64,000 nucleotides of DNA from contig NZ_CP018151.1 in the NCBI RefSeq assembly GCF_001889265.1, forward strand, positions 3,224,001 through 3,288,000. The letters are read 5' to 3'. Position 1 is the first letter of the stretch, and each line of letters starts with the position of its first letter. The DNA is from Microbacterium sp. 1.5R. Lineage in GTDB: Bacteria > Actinomycetota > Actinomycetes > Actinomycetales > Microbacteriaceae. Of the stretch, positions 17,050-26,634 are shown piece by piece. The notes below the pieces were generated by a model. It worked only from the letters and a program-made list of their open reading frames with translations. It made no database searches and was not told the origin of the DNA. Made by a program: the position numbers and the translations under genes.

Positions 17050-18309
17050 CTAGAGGCCCAGGCGCTCCAGGTAGGGGTTCACCAGTCGGCGCTCCGGGTC
17101 GAACCGCGCCGCGAGGTCGGCGAAGTCATCCCAGCGCGAGTAGCGAGAGCGCACCTCGGCGGCATCGAGCGTGAACACCTTTCCCCAGTGCGGGCGGGCG
17201 GTCTCGGGCAGTGCCGCCTCGAGCGTGGGCAGGAACTCGCGAACGGCCGCCTCGTCGGGCTTCCAGGTGAAGTGGATGCCGACGGCATCCGTGCCCTGCG
17301 ATGAGCTCAGCCAGAGGTAGTCGGGGGCGACCGTGCGGATCTCGTTCACGAGCAGCAGCGGCGCGATCTGGCCGGCGAGCGTGCGGACCGCCTGGATCGC
17401 GGCGACCGCATCGGCGCGGGGCACCAGGTACTCGCTCTGGATCTCGGCGCCCGCCGACGGCGTGAACTCGAGCTTGAAGTGCGCAAGACGCTCGAACCAC
17501 GGCCCCGGCACTCCGAGCTGCTCGGTGCAGGCCACCGGGTCGACGCCGATGATCGGATGCCGCTTCGCTGTCGCAGGCTCCGCTCCGAGTCGGTCGAAGA
17601 GATCGGCGCGGGTGTTCTCGCGCGCCTCGGGCTGTCGCTGCTTGACCCAGATCTGGTCGGCGACGTCGGTGTGCTCCCACCGCGAGAAGATGCTGACGCT
17701 CGTTCCGATGCTCGTCACCTCGTCGAAGTCGGCGAGGATCGCATCCCACGACGGATGCTCGAACACGTGCTGGGCGACCTCGTAGGCGGGCTCGACATCG
17801 AGCGTCACGTCGACGACCGCTCCGAGTGCGCCGAGGCTGACGACCGCGCCGTCGAAGTCGTCGTCTCCGCGAGCGAGCGAGCGGATCTCCCCTGCCGGCG
17901 TGATGATCGTCAGCGCGCGCACGGCGGAGGCCAGCGATCCCGTCGCGTCGCCCGAGCCGTGCGTTCCGGTCGCGACGGCTCCCGCGATCGAGATGTGCGG
18001 CAGCGAGGCGAGGTTCGCGAGCGCGAGCCCCTCGGCATCGAGCAGCGGGGCGAGGTCCCCGTAGCGCAGCCCGCCCGACACGCGCACGGCGTCACGGGCG
18101 TCGGCGACCTCGAACACGACGGGCAGCCGGTCGAGCGCGATGAGCACCCCGTCGGTGTCGGCGATGTCGTTGAAGCAGTGCCGCGACCCGAGGAAGCGCA
18201 CGGCCCCGCCCCGGGCGAGCAGTCCCTGCAGCTCATCGATCGAGCTCGGGTGCTCGATCGCGGATGCGCGATAGGTGAGGTTGCCGGCCCAGTTGCGTTC
18301 GATGGTCAT
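17050..18309 (-). CDS. aldO: FAD-dependent alditol/xylitol oxidase
   Basis: 419 residues, nearly the length of Streptomyces AldO (418). VAO-family layout: FAD domain at residues 1-180 with FLGSRHCFND, in which His44 aligns with the histidine that carries covalent FAD in AldO, then SLPHISIAGAVATGTHGSG, and a C-terminal D-arabinono-lactone-oxidase-type substrate domain ending PERRLVNPYLERLGL. No signal peptide. The family oxidises the C1 hydroxyl of xylitol, sorbitol or related polyols with O2, giving the aldose and H2O2. It diverges from the LacI gene at 18389 with an 80-base gap and may share that regulator; substrate not determined. Confidence 0.85.
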   Translation of the reverse strand: MTIERNWAGNLTYRASAIEHPSSIDELQGLLARGGAVRFLGSRHCFNDIADTDGVLIALDRLPVVFEVADARDAVRVSGGLRYGDLAPLLDAEGLALANLASLPHISIAGAVATGTHGSGDATGSLASAVRALTIITPAGEIRSLARGDDDFDGAVVSLGALGAVVDVTLDVEPAYEVAQHVFEHPSWDAILADFDEVTSIGTSVSIFSRWEHTDVADQIWVKQRQPEARENTRADLFDRLGAEPATAKRHPIIGVDPVACTEQLGVPGPWFERLAHFKLEFTPSAGAEIQSEYLVPRADAVAAIQAVRTLAGQIAPLLLVNEIRTVAPDYLWLSSSQGTDAVGIHFTWKPDEAAVREFLPTLEAALPETARPHWGKVFTLDAAEVRSRYSRWDDFADLAARFDPERRLVNPYLERLGL

Positions 18310-18388
18310 CGGGCCATAGTAGCCACGGCAGCCTCGCCCACCATCGGAGAGGCACCGCGCTCGGCACGCGCATGGATAGGCTGACCGG

Positions 18389-19435
18389 ATGACTGCGATG
18401 CCGCCGCCGCGCGCGACGATGAAGGACGTCGCCGCACTTGCCGGCGTCTCACCCAAGACGGTCTCGAACGTCGTCACCGGCACGGTCGCCGTTCGCGAGG
18501 AGACGAGGCTCAGGGTCGAGTCGGCGATGGTGGAGCTCGACTTCGTGCCCAACCTCAACGCCCGCGGGCTCCGCAAGGGCCGCTCGGGCATCATCGCCGT
18601 GGCCCTGCCCGACCTCGCCACCGCGTTCTCGGCCGAGCTGATGCATCGCATCGTCGACGCTGCGCACGATCGGGGCCTGGCGGTGCAGATCGAGGAGACC
18701 GCGACCGATCCCGAACGCGAGCGGGAGCTCGTCTCGCGCGCTCGCGCGCACCTGGTCGACGGGCTGATCCTGAACCCCATCCGCCTCGAGGACAGCGTGC
18801 TGAAGTACGCCGACCGGCTGCCCCCGCTCGTCATGCTCGGGGAGGTCGAGCAGAACAGGGCCGACCACGTGCGGATCGACAGTCGCCGCGCCGCCGCTGA
18901 CGTGACCCGGCATGTGCTGTCTCGCGGGGCGACCCGCATCGCGGTGATCGGCGCCGATGACGACGCGGCGGTCGCGACCGCCACAGGTCGCCTGCGACTC
19001 GAGGGCGTGCACGACGCGCTGCGAGAGGTCGGCATCCCGCGCGACACCGCTCTCGAGATCAACCCGATGCCGTGGTCGATGACGGGTGGGGCGGATGGCG
19101 TCGCCACGCTGTTCCGGCGGGGTGTGGCATTCGACGCGATCATCGCCTTCACCGACTCGCTCGCGCTCGGAGCGCTGCACGCGCTGCACGATCACGGCGT
19201 GAGCGTGCCGGACGATGTGATCGTGACGGGCTTCGACGATGTCGAGTTCTCGCGGTACACGTCGCCCTCGCTCACGACGATCGCCTTCGATCGTCGCGCG
19301 TTCGCCGACGCGGCCCTCACGCTGCTCGAGTCGCGCATGGACGACCGCTCCGCTCCCCCGCGCGCGCTCACCCTCTCGCATCATCTGCTCGAGCGCGACA
19401 GCACGCGGGGCGCCCCGCGCGGCTACCGCCCCTGA
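18389..19435 (+). CDS. LacI family regulator upstream of the GH51 operon
   Basis: 348 residues. HTH at residues 11-31 (MKDVAALAGVSPKTVSNVVTG), sensor domain with AIIAFTDSLALGALHALHDHG and IVTGFDDVEFSRYTSPSLTTI. ATG at 18389; further ATGs lie nine and thirty bases in. It precedes, in the same direction, the importer and arabinofuranosidase operon, and a perfect 16-bp palindrome lies between them, the probable operator. Confidence 0.9.
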   Translation: MTAMPPPRATMKDVAALAGVSPKTVSNVVTGTVAVREETRLRVESAMVELDFVPNLNARGLRKGRSGIIAVALPDLATAFSAELMHRIVDAAHDRGLAVQIEETATDPERERELVSRARAHLVDGLILNPIRLEDSVLKYADRLPPLVMLGEVEQNRADHVRIDSRRAAADVTRHVLSRGATRIAVIGADDDAAVATATGRLRLEGVHDALREVGIPRDTALEINPMPWSMTGGADGVATLFRRGVAFDAIIAFTDSLALGALHALHDHGVSVPDDVIVTGFDDVEFSRYTSPSLTTIAFDRRAFADAALTLLESRMDDRSAPPRALTLSHHLLERDSTRGAPRGYRP

Positions 19436-19472
19436 CGCGGCCCGGAAGCATCGGCTCACTCTTGCGCCGCTG

Positions 19473-19488
19473 ATTACATCGATGTAAT
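19473..19488. promoter_or_regulatory. Perfect 16-bp LacI operator
   Basis: ATTACATCGATGTAAT is a perfect palindrome with central CG, 40 bases upstream of the binding-protein start. Its AT content stands out against the surroundings. Confidence 0.8.
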
Positions 19489-19528
19489 GATGTACCCCGA
19501 CCCCGCCCGCTGTCACGAAGGAGTGACG

Positions 19529-20866
19529 ATGACGCCCCCGCTCGATATGTCCAGACGGCAGTTCCTGACTGCCGCCTCCGTCACGGCCGCCGCGGCGCTG
19601 CTCGCCGGCTGCGCCCCCGGAACAGTCCCGGGCTCGAACACCACGACCCTCCAGTTCTGGCATCTGCTCTCGGGTGGCGACGGCGTCACCATGTCGCAAC
19701 TGCTCGACACCGCGAACGCGGCGCAGAACGCGTACCGCATCCGCCCCACCGTGCTCGCCTGGGGCACCCCGTACTACACGAAGCTCGCGATGGCGGGCGC
19801 CGGTGGCCGCGCCCCCGACGTCGCGATCATGCACGCCACCCGCACGGTCGGCTGGGCCCCCGGCGGTCTGCTCGACCCGTGGGATCTCGACCGACTGGCA
19901 GACCTCGGCGTCGACGCCTCGACGTTCCCGAAGCCCATCTGGGAGAAGGGCTTCGTCGGCGAGAACATGTACAGCGTCGCGCTCGACGCGCATCCGTTCG
20001 TCGCGATGTTCAACACCGACATCTGCGATGCCGCCGGAGTGCTCGACAGCGACGGTCGCCTCGCAGAGACGTCGTCTCCTGAGGAGTTCGTCGAGCAGCT
20101 GCGCACGATCGGCGGCAAAGCCGACGGCCACGCGCTGTCCTACGGATATCTCGGCGACGGCGCGCAGATGTGGCGCCTCTTCTACACCTTCTACTCGCAG
20201 CACGGCGGTGCGATGGAGCTGCCCGCCGGCGGCAAGGCCGTGATCGACAAGGATGCCGCGGTCGAGTCCCTCTCGCTCATGCGCACTCTGCTCGACGGCG
20301 AGATCGCCCTCGCCCAGGCCGACTACGGCAGCGCCGTCGCCGAGTTCGCGACCGGCAAGAGCGGCATGCTGTTCACCGGCGTCTGGGAGCTCCGCACCAT
20401 GCAGAACGCGGAGATCCCGTTCGATGCGACCATGATCCCCACGCTCTACGGCACCCCGGCGGTCTACGCCGACTCGCACTCGTTCGTGCTGCCGCATCAG
20501 ACCGACGCCGACGAGAAGAAGCGCGACCTGACGTACCAGTTCGTCGCCGACATGCTCAAGGGCTCGTTCGGCTGGGCCGAGGCCGGGCACATCCCCGCCT
20601 TCCTGCCGGTCACCGAGTCCCCCGAGTACGCCGATCTCGTCCCCCAGGCCCACTACGCCGAGGCCGCGCAGCACGTCGTGTACGACCCCACCGCGTGGTT
20701 CACCGGATCGGGATCCAACTTCCAGGGCGAGTTCGGCGCCGCGGTGCAGGGCGTCCTGCTGTCGGGCGATGACCCCGCGGCGGCGATCGACCGGTTCGAG
20801 GCACGGGTGAACACCCTGCTCCGTCAGCCCAACCCGGCAGACCCCGAGGGGACGTTCGCATCATGA
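19529..20866 (+). CDS. Arabinoside ABC transporter substrate-binding lipoprotein, Tat-type signal
   Basis: 445 residues, family 1 solute-binding protein. The signal sequence combines a twin-arginine motif (MSRRQFLTAASV) with a lipobox LAGC, so it is probably exported folded by Tat and then lipidated at about Cys22. The ATG at 19529 is chosen because GAAGGAG lies six bases upstream; an ATG at 19487 overlaps the operator and is unlikely. First gene of an operon ending in a GH51 arabinofuranosidase, so the cargo is probably an arabino-oligosaccharide. Confidence 0.92.
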   Translation: MTPPLDMSRRQFLTAASVTAAAALLAGCAPGTVPGSNTTTLQFWHLLSGGDGVTMSQLLDTANAAQNAYRIRPTVLAWGTPYYTKLAMAGAGGRAPDVAIMHATRTVGWAPGGLLDPWDLDRLADLGVDASTFPKPIWEKGFVGENMYSVALDAHPFVAMFNTDICDAAGVLDSDGRLAETSSPEEFVEQLRTIGGKADGHALSYGYLGDGAQMWRLFYTFYSQHGGAMELPAGGKAVIDKDAAVESLSLMRTLLDGEIALAQADYGSAVAEFATGKSGMLFTGVWELRTMQNAEIPFDATMIPTLYGTPAVYADSHSFVLPHQTDADEKKRDLTYQFVADMLKGSFGWAEAGHIPAFLPVTESPEYADLVPQAHYAEAAQHVVYDPTAWFTGSGSNFQGEFGAAVQGVLLSGDDPAAAIDRFEARVNTLLRQPNPADPEGTFAS

Positions 20867-21813
20867 CCACGGCAACCGACTCCACGCGCACCATCGTCAC
20901 CGGCTCCAAGGCCGCCATCCCGATCCGTCGCGCCGGCTCCCGCAACCGCGAGCAGCTCATCAGCTGGGCGTTCCTCGCTCCGTTCCTGCTCGCGTTCGTG
21001 CTGTTCCTCGCCTGGCCGATCGTGCACGGCATCATCCTCAGCTTCACCGACCAATCGCTCACGGGCGCCGGCGGCTCCTTCATCGGATTCGCGAACTACG
21101 CCGAGGCGCTGACGGATCCGAAGATGTGGCAGTCGATGGGCAACACGGTGTGGTTCACCCTGCTGTCCACTGTGCCGCTCGTCGTGATCGCTCTGCTGAT
21201 GGCGGCTCTCGTCGACCGCGGCATCCCGGGTCAGTGGCTGTGGCGACTGTCGTTCTTCATGCCGTACCTGCTCGCCTCGACCGTGATCTCGCAGATCTGG
21301 GTGTGGATCTTCAACCCGCAGATCGGTGCCGCGAACAACATCCTCGAGTTCTTCGGTCTCGAGCCGCTCGCCTGGCTCCAGAATCCCGACACCAACATGC
21401 TGTCGATCGTGATCGCCACCGTCTGGTGGACGGTCGGATTCAACTTCCTGCTGTACCTCGCGGCGATGCAGAACATCCCGCCGCAGCAGTACGAGGCGGC
21501 ATCGCTCGACGGCGCGGGGCCGTGGCGCCAGTTCTGGTCGATCACTCTTCCGCAGCTGGGACCGGCGACCGTGCTGATCCTGATCCTGCAGATCCTGGCG
21601 TCGCTCAAGCTCTTCGATCAGGCGTACCAGATGCTCGGCGGTGTCGCGAGTGACACGACCCGCTCGATCGTCCAGTACATCTACGAAGCCGGCTTCGTCA
21701 GTTACCGATTCGGCTACTCGGCCGCGATCTCCTATGTGTTCTTCGCCCTCATCGTCATCATCGGCGTCGCGCAGGCTCTGATCACGCGCCGCCGGAAGGA
21801 GTCGCAGCTGTGA
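20863..21813 (+). CDS. Sugar ABC transporter permease (MalF type)
   Basis: 316 residues, six membrane segments, with EAA loop QQYEAASLDGAGPWRQFWSI about residues 207-226. Overlaps the binding-protein stop by four bases (ATGA). Partner of the next permease. Confidence 0.92.
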   Translation: MTTATDSTRTIVTGSKAAIPIRRAGSRNREQLISWAFLAPFLLAFVLFLAWPIVHGIILSFTDQSLTGAGGSFIGFANYAEALTDPKMWQSMGNTVWFTLLSTVPLVVIALLMAALVDRGIPGQWLWRLSFFMPYLLASTVISQIWVWIFNPQIGAANNILEFFGLEPLAWLQNPDTNMLSIVIATVWWTVGFNFLLYLAAMQNIPPQQYEAASLDGAGPWRQFWSITLPQLGPATVLILILQILASLKLFDQAYQMLGGVASDTTRSIVQYIYEAGFVSYRFGYSAAISYVFFALIVIIGVAQALITRRRKESQL

Positions 21814-22718
21814 TGTCCACCGCCACTCTCACCGAGACCATCACCACGACCAAGCCCGCGCGGGCCCGTCGCCCGCACCTGCCGGGCGAGAAGCCGTTCG
21901 GCGTGCTGCGCATCAGCGCACTCGTCGTCCTCATCGTCCTGGCGGTCGGCTGGCTGCTGCCCTTCCTCTGGGCGATCGCGACGGCGTTCAAGACCGAGAC
22001 GGATGCCGCCAGCGGCGACCCGTCCTGGATCGGCGCCTCGGGCCCGACGATCGAGGCGTTCACCGCGATCCTGTCGCAGGGCAACGTCTACACCTGGGCG
22101 TTCAACAGCCTGTGGACGTCGATCGCCGTGACCCTGATCACGCTCACGATCTCGGCATTGGCCGCCTACGCCTTCTCCCGGCTCGACTTCACCGGTCGCA
22201 AGTGGCTGTTCGTCGCCATCATCGCCTCGATCGTCGTGCCGCCGCAGGTGCTCATCATCCCGCTGTTCTACGAGATGCTCGCGTTCAACATGATCGACAC
22301 CTACTGGGGTCTGATCCTGCCGCAGGTCGTTGCGCCGGCCATGGTGTTCATTCTGAAGCGCTTCTTCGACGCGATCCCGATCGAGCTCGAAGACGCCGCC
22401 CGGGTCGACGGCGCCAGCCGACTGCGCATCTTCTGGTCGATCGTGCTGCCGCTGTCGCGCCCGATCCTGGCATCCGTCGCGATCTTCGTGTTCATCGGCG
22501 CCTGGAACAACTTCCTCTGGCCGTTCCTCGTCATCAACGACACCACGCTGATGACGCTGCCGGTCGGCCTCCAGACGGTGATCAGCGCCTACGGCGTGCA
22601 GTACGCCCAGGTGATGGCTCAGGCCGTGCTGGCGGCGCTGCCGTTGATCATCGTGTTCATCATCTTCCAGAAGCAGATCGTCAAGGGCGTCGCGACCAGC
22701 GGCTTCGGCGGTCAGTAG
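21813..22718 (+). CDS. Sugar ABC transporter permease (MalG type)
   Basis: 301 residues, six membrane segments, EAA loop IELEDAARVDGASRLRIFWS about residues 191-210. GGAAGGA precedes. The ATG at 21813 overlaps the preceding stop by one base; a GTG at 21810 is an alternative start. As in the first importer, no ATPase is encoded here. Confidence 0.92.
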   Translation: MSTATLTETITTTKPARARRPHLPGEKPFGVLRISALVVLIVLAVGWLLPFLWAIATAFKTETDAASGDPSWIGASGPTIEAFTAILSQGNVYTWAFNSLWTSIAVTLITLTISALAAYAFSRLDFTGRKWLFVAIIASIVVPPQVLIIPLFYEMLAFNMIDTYWGLILPQVVAPAMVFILKRFFDAIPIELEDAARVDGASRLRIFWSIVLPLSRPILASVAIFVFIGAWNNFLWPFLVINDTTLMTLPVGLQTVISAYGVQYAQVMAQAVLAALPLIIVFIIFQKQIVKGVATSGFGGQ

Positions 22719-22756
22719 TCCCCCACCCGGCTCGAGAGCCAGAAACAAGGAGAGCA

Positions 22757-24280
22757 ATGTCTCAGGCCCGCATCACCATCGATCGCGACTTCACCATCGC
22801 CGACGTCCCCCGGAGGCTCTTCGGGTCGTTCGTCGAGCACATGGGGCGCTGCGTGTACACCGGCATCTACGAACCGGGGCACCCGCAGGCCGACGAGCGC
22901 GGCTTCCGTCAGGACGTCCTCGCCCTGGTGAAGGAAATGGGTCCGACCGTGGTCCGATACCCGGGAGGCAACTTCGTCTCGGGCTACCGCTGGGAAGACG
23001 GGGTGGGCCCGGTCGAAGACCGCCCGGTGCGCATCGACGGCGCCTGGCACACGATCGAGACCAACGCCTTCGGCCTGCACGAGTTCATGGACTGGGCGAA
23101 GGATGCCGATGTCGAGGTCATGGAGGCCATCAACCTCGGCACCCGGGGTGTCGAGGAGGCCAGGTCGCTCGTGGAGTACGCCAACCACCCGGGCGGCACG
23201 TACTGGTCGGACCTTCGCCGCAAGAACGGTGCCGAGCAGCCCTTCGACATCAAGCTGTGGTGCCTGGGCAACGAGCTCGACGGCCCCTGGCAGATCGGCG
23301 GCAAGACCGCGACGGAGTACGGGCGGCTGGCGCAGGAGTCGGCCAAGGCCATGAAGCTCGTCGACCCGACGATCGAGCTCGTCGCCGTCGGCTCGTCCGG
23401 CCGGTCGATGCCGACGTTCGGCACCTGGGAGCACACGGTGCTCACTCACGCGTACGACGAGGTCGACTTCATCTCGATGCACGCGTATTACCAGGAGCAT
23501 GACGGCGACGCCGAGTCGTTCCTCGCGGAGTCGGTCGACATGGATGCGTTCATCGACGGCGTCATCGCGACGATCGATGCGGTGAAGGCGGCGGGCAAGC
23601 ACACGAAGCAGGTCGACATCTCGTTCGACGAGTGGAACGTGTGGGACCAGGTGAAGTTCAACGACGTCGAGTCGGTCGAGATCGCGAAGGCCGGGTGGAA
23701 GAAGCACCCGCGTCTGATCGAGGACACCTACAACGTGACGGATGCCGTCGTCGTGGGCACGCTGCTCAACAGCCTGCTGCGTCATGGCGATCGCGTGAAG
23801 ATCGCGAACCAGGCGCAGCTCGTGAACGTGATCGCGCCGATCCGCTCGGAGGAGAACGGTCCGGCCTGGCGTCAGACGAGCTTCTGGCCCTTCGAGCGCA
23901 TGGCCCGTCTCGCCAAGGGCCGCATCCTGCGCCTCGCGGTGGCGGCTCCGCAGATCGAGACGAAGCGCTACGGCGGAGTCGACTCGGTTGATGCCGCGGC
24001 CACGTGGGACGAGGAGACCGGACGAGTCGTCGTCTTCGTCGCGAACCGCTCGCTGACCGAAGAGAGCGACCTGACCGTCGAGCTGCGCGGCCTCACCGGC
24101 CTCCGCGTCGTGAACGCCGAGACGCTGACGATCCCCGAGGGTGGCGACCGTCGCACCGCGAACCTCGAGACCACGCAGGATGCCGTGCACATGGTGCCGC
24201 TCGGCGCCGCCGAGGTCGTCGACGGGTCGGTGCGTGCGACGCTGCCGCCGCTGTCATGGTCGGTGATCGAACTCGCCTGA
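22757..24280 (+). CDS. abfA: GH51 alpha-L-arabinofuranosidase
   Basis: 507 residues, the usual size for intracellular GH51 enzymes, no signal peptide. The N-terminal TIM barrel carries the acid/base Glu173 (CLGNELDG) and nucleophile Glu292 (SFDEWNVW); RYPGGNFVSGYRW is the substrate-binding motif of the family. A beta-sandwich makes up the last 150 residues. Releases alpha-L-arabinofuranose from oligosaccharides brought in by the transporter encoded just upstream. AAGGAGAG lies ahead of the ATG. Two hairpin terminators follow. Confidence 0.95.
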   Translation: MSQARITIDRDFTIADVPRRLFGSFVEHMGRCVYTGIYEPGHPQADERGFRQDVLALVKEMGPTVVRYPGGNFVSGYRWEDGVGPVEDRPVRIDGAWHTIETNAFGLHEFMDWAKDADVEVMEAINLGTRGVEEARSLVEYANHPGGTYWSDLRRKNGAEQPFDIKLWCLGNELDGPWQIGGKTATEYGRLAQESAKAMKLVDPTIELVAVGSSGRSMPTFGTWEHTVLTHAYDEVDFISMHAYYQEHDGDAESFLAESVDMDAFIDGVIATIDAVKAAGKHTKQVDISFDEWNVWDQVKFNDVESVEIAKAGWKKHPRLIEDTYNVTDAVVVGTLLNSLLRHGDRVKIANQAQLVNVIAPIRSEENGPAWRQTSFWPFERMARLAKGRILRLAVAAPQIETKRYGGVDSVDAAATWDEETGRVVVFVANRSLTEESDLTVELRGLTGLRVVNAETLTIPEGGDRRTANLETTQDAVHMVPLGAAEVVDGSVRATLPPLSWSVIELA

Positions 24281-24300
24281 GGTTCGGCTCGACAGGAGAG

Positions 24301-24333
24301 GGCCCGGCATCGGATTCCGATGTCGGGCCTTCT
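24301..24333 (+). terminator. Terminator of the GH51 operon
   Basis: GGCCCGGCATCGG pairs with CCGATGTCGGGCC (one G-T pair) around a short loop, followed by TTCT. Confidence 0.7.
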
Positions 24334-24384
24334 GCGTGTCCGGCATCCCGCGCGCCTGCACCACGAAGCACCCCGCAGACGCGA

Positions 24385-24416
24385 AGAAGCCCGGTATCGA
24401 TCGATACCGGGCTTCT
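24385..24416. terminator. Bidirectional terminator, perfect 32-bp palindrome
   Basis: AGAAGCCCGGTATCGA followed directly by its reverse complement, centre between 24400 and 24401. The ends give AAGAA and TTCTT, so it can serve both the GH51 operon and the convergent protease gene. Confidence 0.75.
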
Positions 24417-24471
24417 CAGCGATGGGGTTCACGGCCGAGGCCTGTCACTCCGTCAGATCGTGATCAGGCGA

Positions 24472-26634
24472 TCAGCTCTGGATCTGCTGGCGACGACGCA
24501 CGACCAGCAGCAGTCCGCCCGAGAGCAGGGCGAGCGCGATGGCTCCGGCCGTCAGCGGGACGAGCATGTCGGAACCGGTCGCGGCGAGACCGCCGTCACC
24601 CGGGGCGGCTGCGCCACCCTCACCGGGAGCGGGAGCGGCTCCGCCACCGCCAGCGACCGGTGCGGCGAGAACAGCGAACGCCAGGTCGGTCGGAGCCGAC
24701 GAGACGCCGTCGATGGCCTGCGTGGCCGAGACCGTGTAGGTGCCCGACTCGAGAGCCGCACCGAAGTCGACGCTCCAGGCGCCGTCCTCGACAGTGGCCG
24801 TGAACGTGCCGCTCGCCGCGGCGAAGGCGCCCGCGAGGGCCGCCGTGTTCGCCGTGGTCGGCTCGGCGCCGGTGAGCTTCACCGTCACGGTCGCTCCGTC
24901 GATGCCCGAGCCGGCGAGTCCGGAAGGACCGTCGTTGTGGGCGAACTCCGCGCCGTTCGCGACCGAGGTCACGGCCGGCGAGACGGGGATGACCGAGAAC
25001 GACGAGGTGGCCTCAGGCGAGACCTCGTCTTCGCCGTCGATCGTGCGGGTCTGCGTCACGACGACGCTGTGCGAGCCGTACTCGAGGGTGAGTCCGTCGA
25101 CGGTCCAGGAACCGTCTGCGGCGACCTCGGTCGTGCCGAGCACGTCATCGGTCTTGGCGTCGGTCACCGTGATGGCGGTGGTCGGCAGGCCGGTGCCGCT
25201 GATCGCGGTGACCGTCTCGTTGACGGTCGATCCGTCGGCGGGCGAGGTGATGACCGGCGCGACCAGCGGGGCCGGCACGACCTTCACGTCGAGCGTGACG
25301 GTCTCGGAGGAGCTGAAGCCGGTGCGGGCACGGACCGAGATGGTCTGCTCGCCGAGCTCGACCGGGCCGACCACCGAGAACGCGCCGTCGACGACGCGGA
25401 CGGTCTGGTCTGCGCCGAAGCCGCTGACCGTGACCTTCTCCGCGCCGGGAGCGGTTCCGGTGATGGCCGTTCCGGGCTGCACCTCGGCGCCATCGGTCGG
25501 GCTGGTGACGACCGGTGCGTCGAGGTCGAGAGCGACCTGGTAGCCACCCGTCTTCGGCAGGGCGGTCACGAGCGATGCCGCCCAGGTGAACTGCTCCTGG
25601 GTCTCGGTCGCTTCCGTGCCACCGCTGATGAGGCCGACGGCCGCGTTGCCCTGGATGACCGATCCACCGGAGTCTCCGGGGCCTGCGAGCGTGTTGCTCG
25701 AGAAGCCCTGCACCCAGTGACCGTCGATGTTGGCCCATCCGTCGAGGATGTCGTCGCTGGCGACGACGCCGGTGGTGAAGCCGGTCGTGCGACCGCTCTT
25801 CGAGACCTCGCCGAGCGTCGGTGCCGCGACGGACTTGATCTCGATGACGCTGTCTGCGAGCGAGCTCAGCGAGTCGCCGGCGGTGGTCCAGTCGGTGACC
25901 GCCGGTACCGGGTTCCAGCCTGCGGCCTCGTTGATGTCGATGGTCGAGATGTCCGTCGCGGTGGTGTCGCCGTTCGAACCGAGGCCGCCGTCGCCGCCGC
26001 CGAACTGAGCGAAGCCGAACGTACCGAGCAGGTCGATCGTGGCCGGCAGCGCGGTCCGGGTGCCACCGGCTGCGTCTTCGCTGCTGGGAACGGTCAGGGT
26101 GGTGTCGCGGAGCGGCTCGCCGTCTTCATCGAACGCGCAGTGTCCGGCACTCAGGAGCGCCGGGTCGCCGGTGGGCGTGAAGGCCGCGAAGCCGATGGAG
26201 CACGACCAGGCGTTGCTCCCGGGCTCGCCGGCGACGAAGCTCTCGAGATCGGGGCTCACCGAGAGGTAGCCCTGACCGCCGACGATGTCGCCCTCGGCGA
26301 AGGACGAGAGTGCGGTGTCGACCTTGACGACGGATGCGTCGGTGACGCCGTTGTCGCTCGCGATCTGCGTGATCTCGGCGTCGCTCTTGCCGGTGTCGGC
26401 GGTGACGACGACGACGTTCTCGCCACCTGCGGTCTGACCGAGCGCGACCATGTCGGTGTCGGCCTCGGCCAGGTCCGCCTTCGTGTTCAGCACCTGGGCA
26501 GGAGCGTCCTGTCCGGGTGCTTCTGCGGAGTCGTCCGCGAACGCCACAGGCGCTCCGAGGAAGAGCCCCGAGAGGGCGAGCGTGGTGGCGGCCGTCAGCG
26601 CCAGTGGGCGGCGGCCTGTCACTCTGTGCTTCAT
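24472..26634 (-). CDS. Cell-wall-anchored S1-family serine protease with Ig-like repeats
   Basis: 720 residues. Signal peptide residues 1-33 ending AFA; a propeptide-like segment to about 130; a chymotrypsin-fold protease (140-360) with His165 (LSAGHCAF), a catalytic Asp at 228 or 233 and Ser322 (GPGDSGGSVI), plus a likely Cys145-Cys166 bridge, as in alpha-lytic/streptogrisin-type proteases. Then three bacterial Ig-like repeats (about 368-640), a Gly/Pro linker, and a sorting signal: LAATG (683-687), a hydrophobic helix and RRRQQ. LAxTG is the class E sortase motif of actinobacteria. ATG at 26634 chosen for its AAGGAC; one eight codons earlier is possible. Single-gene unit; predicted surface protease. 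Confidence 0.88.
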   Translation of the reverse strand: MKHRVTGRRPLALTAATTLALSGLFLGAPVAFADDSAEAPGQDAPAQVLNTKADLAEADTDMVALGQTAGGENVVVVTADTGKSDAEITQIASDNGVTDASVVKVDTALSSFAEGDIVGGQGYLSVSPDLESFVAGEPGSNAWSCSIGFAAFTPTGDPALLSAGHCAFDEDGEPLRDTTLTVPSSEDAAGGTRTALPATIDLLGTFGFAQFGGGDGGLGSNGDTTATDISTIDINEAAGWNPVPAVTDWTTAGDSLSSLADSVIEIKSVAAPTLGEVSKSGRTTGFTTGVVASDDILDGWANIDGHWVQGFSSNTLAGPGDSGGSVIQGNAAVGLISGGTEATETQEQFTWAASLVTALPKTGGYQVALDLDAPVVTSPTDGAEVQPGTAITGTAPGAEKVTVSGFGADQTVRVVDGAFSVVGPVELGEQTISVRARTGFSSSETVTLDVKVVPAPLVAPVITSPADGSTVNETVTAISGTGLPTTAITVTDAKTDDVLGTTEVAADGSWTVDGLTLEYGSHSVVVTQTRTIDGEDEVSPEATSSFSVIPVSPAVTSVANGAEFAHNDGPSGLAGSGIDGATVTVKLTGAEPTTANTAALAGAFAAASGTFTATVEDGAWSVDFGAALESGTYTVSATQAIDGVSSAPTDLAFAVLAAPVAGGGGAAPAPGEGGAAAPGDGGLAATGSDMLVPLTAGAIALALLSGGLLLVVRRRQQIQS

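Noticed and set aside
18449..20674. 741-residue minus-strand frame over the LacI and binding-protein genes
   Set aside because: Low-complexity Arg/Gly/Val/Glu translation antiparallel to two well-supported genes.
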